From CAZJYI01 sp964550025 (lineage in GTDB: Bacteria; Verrucomicrobiota; Kiritimatiellia; UBA8416; CAYOBW01), in the NCBI GenBank assembly GCA_964550025.1, contig CAZJYI010000003.1, forward strand, positions 62,001 through 126,000: a stretch of DNA of 64,000 nucleotides, given 5' to 3'. Under the pieces are notes generated by a model, which was not told where the DNA came from, did not search any database, and saw nothing but the letters and a program-made list of their open reading frames with translations. Both the position numbers and the translations under genes were made by a program. Positions 62,725 through 64,000 of the stretch are shown one piece after another (within the stretch, counting starts at the first letter, position 1; the number at the start of each line of letters is the position of its first letter).

Positions 62725-62800
62725 CCACGAGTGTGAGCGAGTGGATATGGACACCGCCGGGCGTGCGGCGGAACATCCACTCGCTCACGCTCGTGGCTAC
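62721..62800. repeat. Full copy of the GTAGCCACGAGC palindrome overlapping a stop codon
   Basis: The left arm starts with GTAGCC at 62721 and the right arm ends GCTAC at 62800. About 25-base arms pair with a single mismatch, with a nested GCCGCC hairpin inside. TAG of the HEAT gene is bases 62722-62724 of the repeat. It follows the gene as a likely terminator. Confidence 0.8.
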
Positions 62801-62859
62801 AGGGAAACCCCCGGGATCCCCACGCCATCCCGGCCGGCACGATCCGGCGGGAGCGGTCC

Positions 62860-62888
62860 TTGACTGGACCCCCGCCCCCACGCACAAT
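62860..62888 (+). promoter_or_regulatory. Candidate promoter for the sulfatase gene
   Basis: TTGACT, 17 bases, CACAAT, 28 bases before the ATG at 62916, in the gap after the palindrome. The -35 matches consensus at five of six positions and the -10 at four. Confidence 0.5.
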
Positions 62889-62915
62889 GCTGTTTCATCA
62901 ACAGGAGGGACGATC

Positions 62916-64000
62916 ATGAAGAGACGGAATCTGCTGAATCTGCTCATGTATGTAGTCGTGCTGGCGCTGACCGGGATTACAACGGCGGCTGTTGAGAAGC
63001 CCAACATCATCTACATTCTCGTCGACGACATGGGGTACGGGGATCCGAGTTGCTTCGGACAGAAGACGCTGAAGACGCCACACCTCGACGCGATGGCAGA
63101 GGGGGGCCTTCTCTTCACCCAGCATTACGCCGGCTCAACGGTCTGTGCGCCGTCCCGTTGCGTTCTGATGACCGGTCTCCATACGGGCCACTGCCGGGTA
63201 CGCACCAACGGCAACGAGAAGCTGACGGATGCCGATATGACCGTGGCGCAGGTCTTGAAGAAGGCCGGATACCGCACGGGGTGTATCGGCAAATGGGGTG
63301 TCGGACGACCCGGCCTGACGGACCCCAACGACCGCGGGTTCGATTACTTCTATGGCTATGTCTGCATGAACCACGCTCACAACTGCTACCCGAACTTCAT
63401 CGTTAGAAATGGCGAGAAGGTCCCGCTTCGGAATGTCCTGGAAGAGAAGTGGCGGAACCACCGGTACCCCGGCACGGGAGTCGCCGCGAAGAAGGTCGAT
63501 TTTGTACCGCACCTCTGCCAGAAGGAAGTCGTGCAGTTCATCGACCGCAACAAGGCGAAACCGTTCTTCCTCTACTACGCGCTGAACATCCCGCACGCCA
63601 ACAACGAAGGCGGCAGGCAAGGCATGGAAGTGCCATCCCACGGCGAGTTTGCCGACAAGGACTGGCCTGAGCCCGAGAAGGGGTTCGCCGCGATGATCAG
63701 CTACATTGACGGATACGTGAAAGAGATCCTCGACAAGCTGCACGCGGAAGGCCTGGAGAAGAAGACGCTCGTATTGTTCACGAGCGACAACGGTCCGCAC
63801 CAGGAAGGCGGACACCAGATGGAGTACTTCGACTCCAATGGCCCGCTCCGCGGCAAGAAGCGCGATCTGTACGAGGGCGGCGTGCGGGTCCCGACGATTG
63901 CCCGCTGGCCGGGCGTCATCAAGCCGGGCGGGAAGACCGACCACGTCTCGGGATTCCAGGACATGCTGCCCACGTTCGCGGAGCTCGCCGGCGTGGAGGC
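62916..64000 (+). CDS. Secreted Cys-type sulfatase, C-terminus cut by window edge
   Basis: Hydrolyses sulfate esters, probably on polysaccharides, in the periplasm. 361 codons are visible. Signal peptide MKRRNLLNLLMYVVVLALTG. 'PNIIYILVDDMGYGDPSCFG' carries the metal-binding DD, and 'STVCAPSRCVLMTGLHTGHC' contains the formylglycine motif C77-x-P-S-R, so the enzyme needs a maturation factor. 'GKWGVGRPG', 'FFLYYALNIPHANN', 'TLVLFTSDNGPHQEGG' and 'LRGKKRDLYEGGVRVPTIARWPG' are the later active-site blocks. AGGAGGG precedes the ATG. The C-terminal subdomain lies outside the window. Confidence 0.95.
   Translation, partial: MKRRNLLNLLMYVVVLALTGITTAAVEKPNIIYILVDDMGYGDPSCFGQKTLKTPHLDAMAEGGLLFTQHYAGSTVCAPSRCVLMTGLHTGHCRVRTNGNEKLTDADMTVAQVLKKAGYRTGCIGKWGVGRPGLTDPNDRGFDYFYGYVCMNHAHNCYPNFIVRNGEKVPLRNVLEEKWRNHRYPGTGVAAKKVDFVPHLCQKEVVQFIDRNKAKPFFLYYALNIPHANNEGGRQGMEVPSHGEFADKDWPEPEKGFAAMISYIDGYVKEILDKLHAEGLEKKTLVLFTSDNGPHQEGGHQMEYFDSNGPLRGKKRDLYEGGVRVPTIARWPGVIKPGGKTDHVSGFQDMLPTFAELAGVE

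Overview
This is a 64 kb, mostly high-GC bacterial window dominated by exported proteins. The content points to the PVC superphylum, most likely Kiritimatiellota, Lentisphaerota or Verrucomicrobiota. Supporting features are several PQQ-type beta-propeller proteins, three DUF1080 proteins, a Cys-type sulfatase, a Tat-exported GFO/IDH/MocA oxidoreductase, CotH/lamin-tail giants, secreted proteins ending in 'D.DGDG.PDWWEL...AGTDP' modules, and many intergenic palindromes bounded by GTAGC/GCTAC or of the 'AGGGCTGAAAGCCCGACAC' type. No rRNA, tRNA, CRISPR array or transposase was seen. The taxon is inferred, not proven.

Layout. 1-4 kb: a ribokinase cut by the window edge and a secreted methyltransferase-fold/PQQ fusion, two bases apart. 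4-6.3 kb: two small secreted proteins, one with a YadA-head-like repeat domain. 6.6-14.1 kb: an accessory stretch with two low-GC modules, an AAA ATPase plus DUF4276/TOPRIM-like pair (6648-8836) and an overlapping three-gene unit ending in a ComEC-type metallo-beta-lactamase (11826-14066), separated by a secreted propeller protein. These are the best candidates for conflict or defence systems. 14.2-34.7 kb: two giant lamin-tail/CotH surface proteins (about 2130 and 3600 residues) flanking a PAS-SpoIIE phosphatase and two DUF1080 proteins. 34.8-43 kb: carbohydrate-oriented exported proteins (two PQQ propellers, a beta-helix, an aldose epimerase, a DUF3616 protein, a DUF1080 protein). 43-50.3 kb: an amidohydrolase/PHP/EamA operon, a secreted clan GH-A-like glycosidase, a GNAT acetyltransferase and decayed genes. 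50.4-57.5 kb: a second methyltransferase-fold/PQQ protein, a SUMF1-type protein with a 27-residue-repeat partner, and a DUF3800 protein. 57.6-64 kb: the oxidoreductase, a HEAT/FG-GAP fusion and a sulfatase cut by the right edge.

Taken together, most genes look like an envelope and periplasm programme for capturing and dismantling sugars or sulfated polysaccharides, with the ribokinase, epimerase, oxidoreductase, glycosidase and sulfatase as the recognisable enzymes. Genome plasticity is visible: palindromic repeats occur between genes, in two cases the repeat supplies the stop codon of the upstream gene, simple repeats are tolerated inside a coding sequence, and three degraded genes or gene fragments remain.
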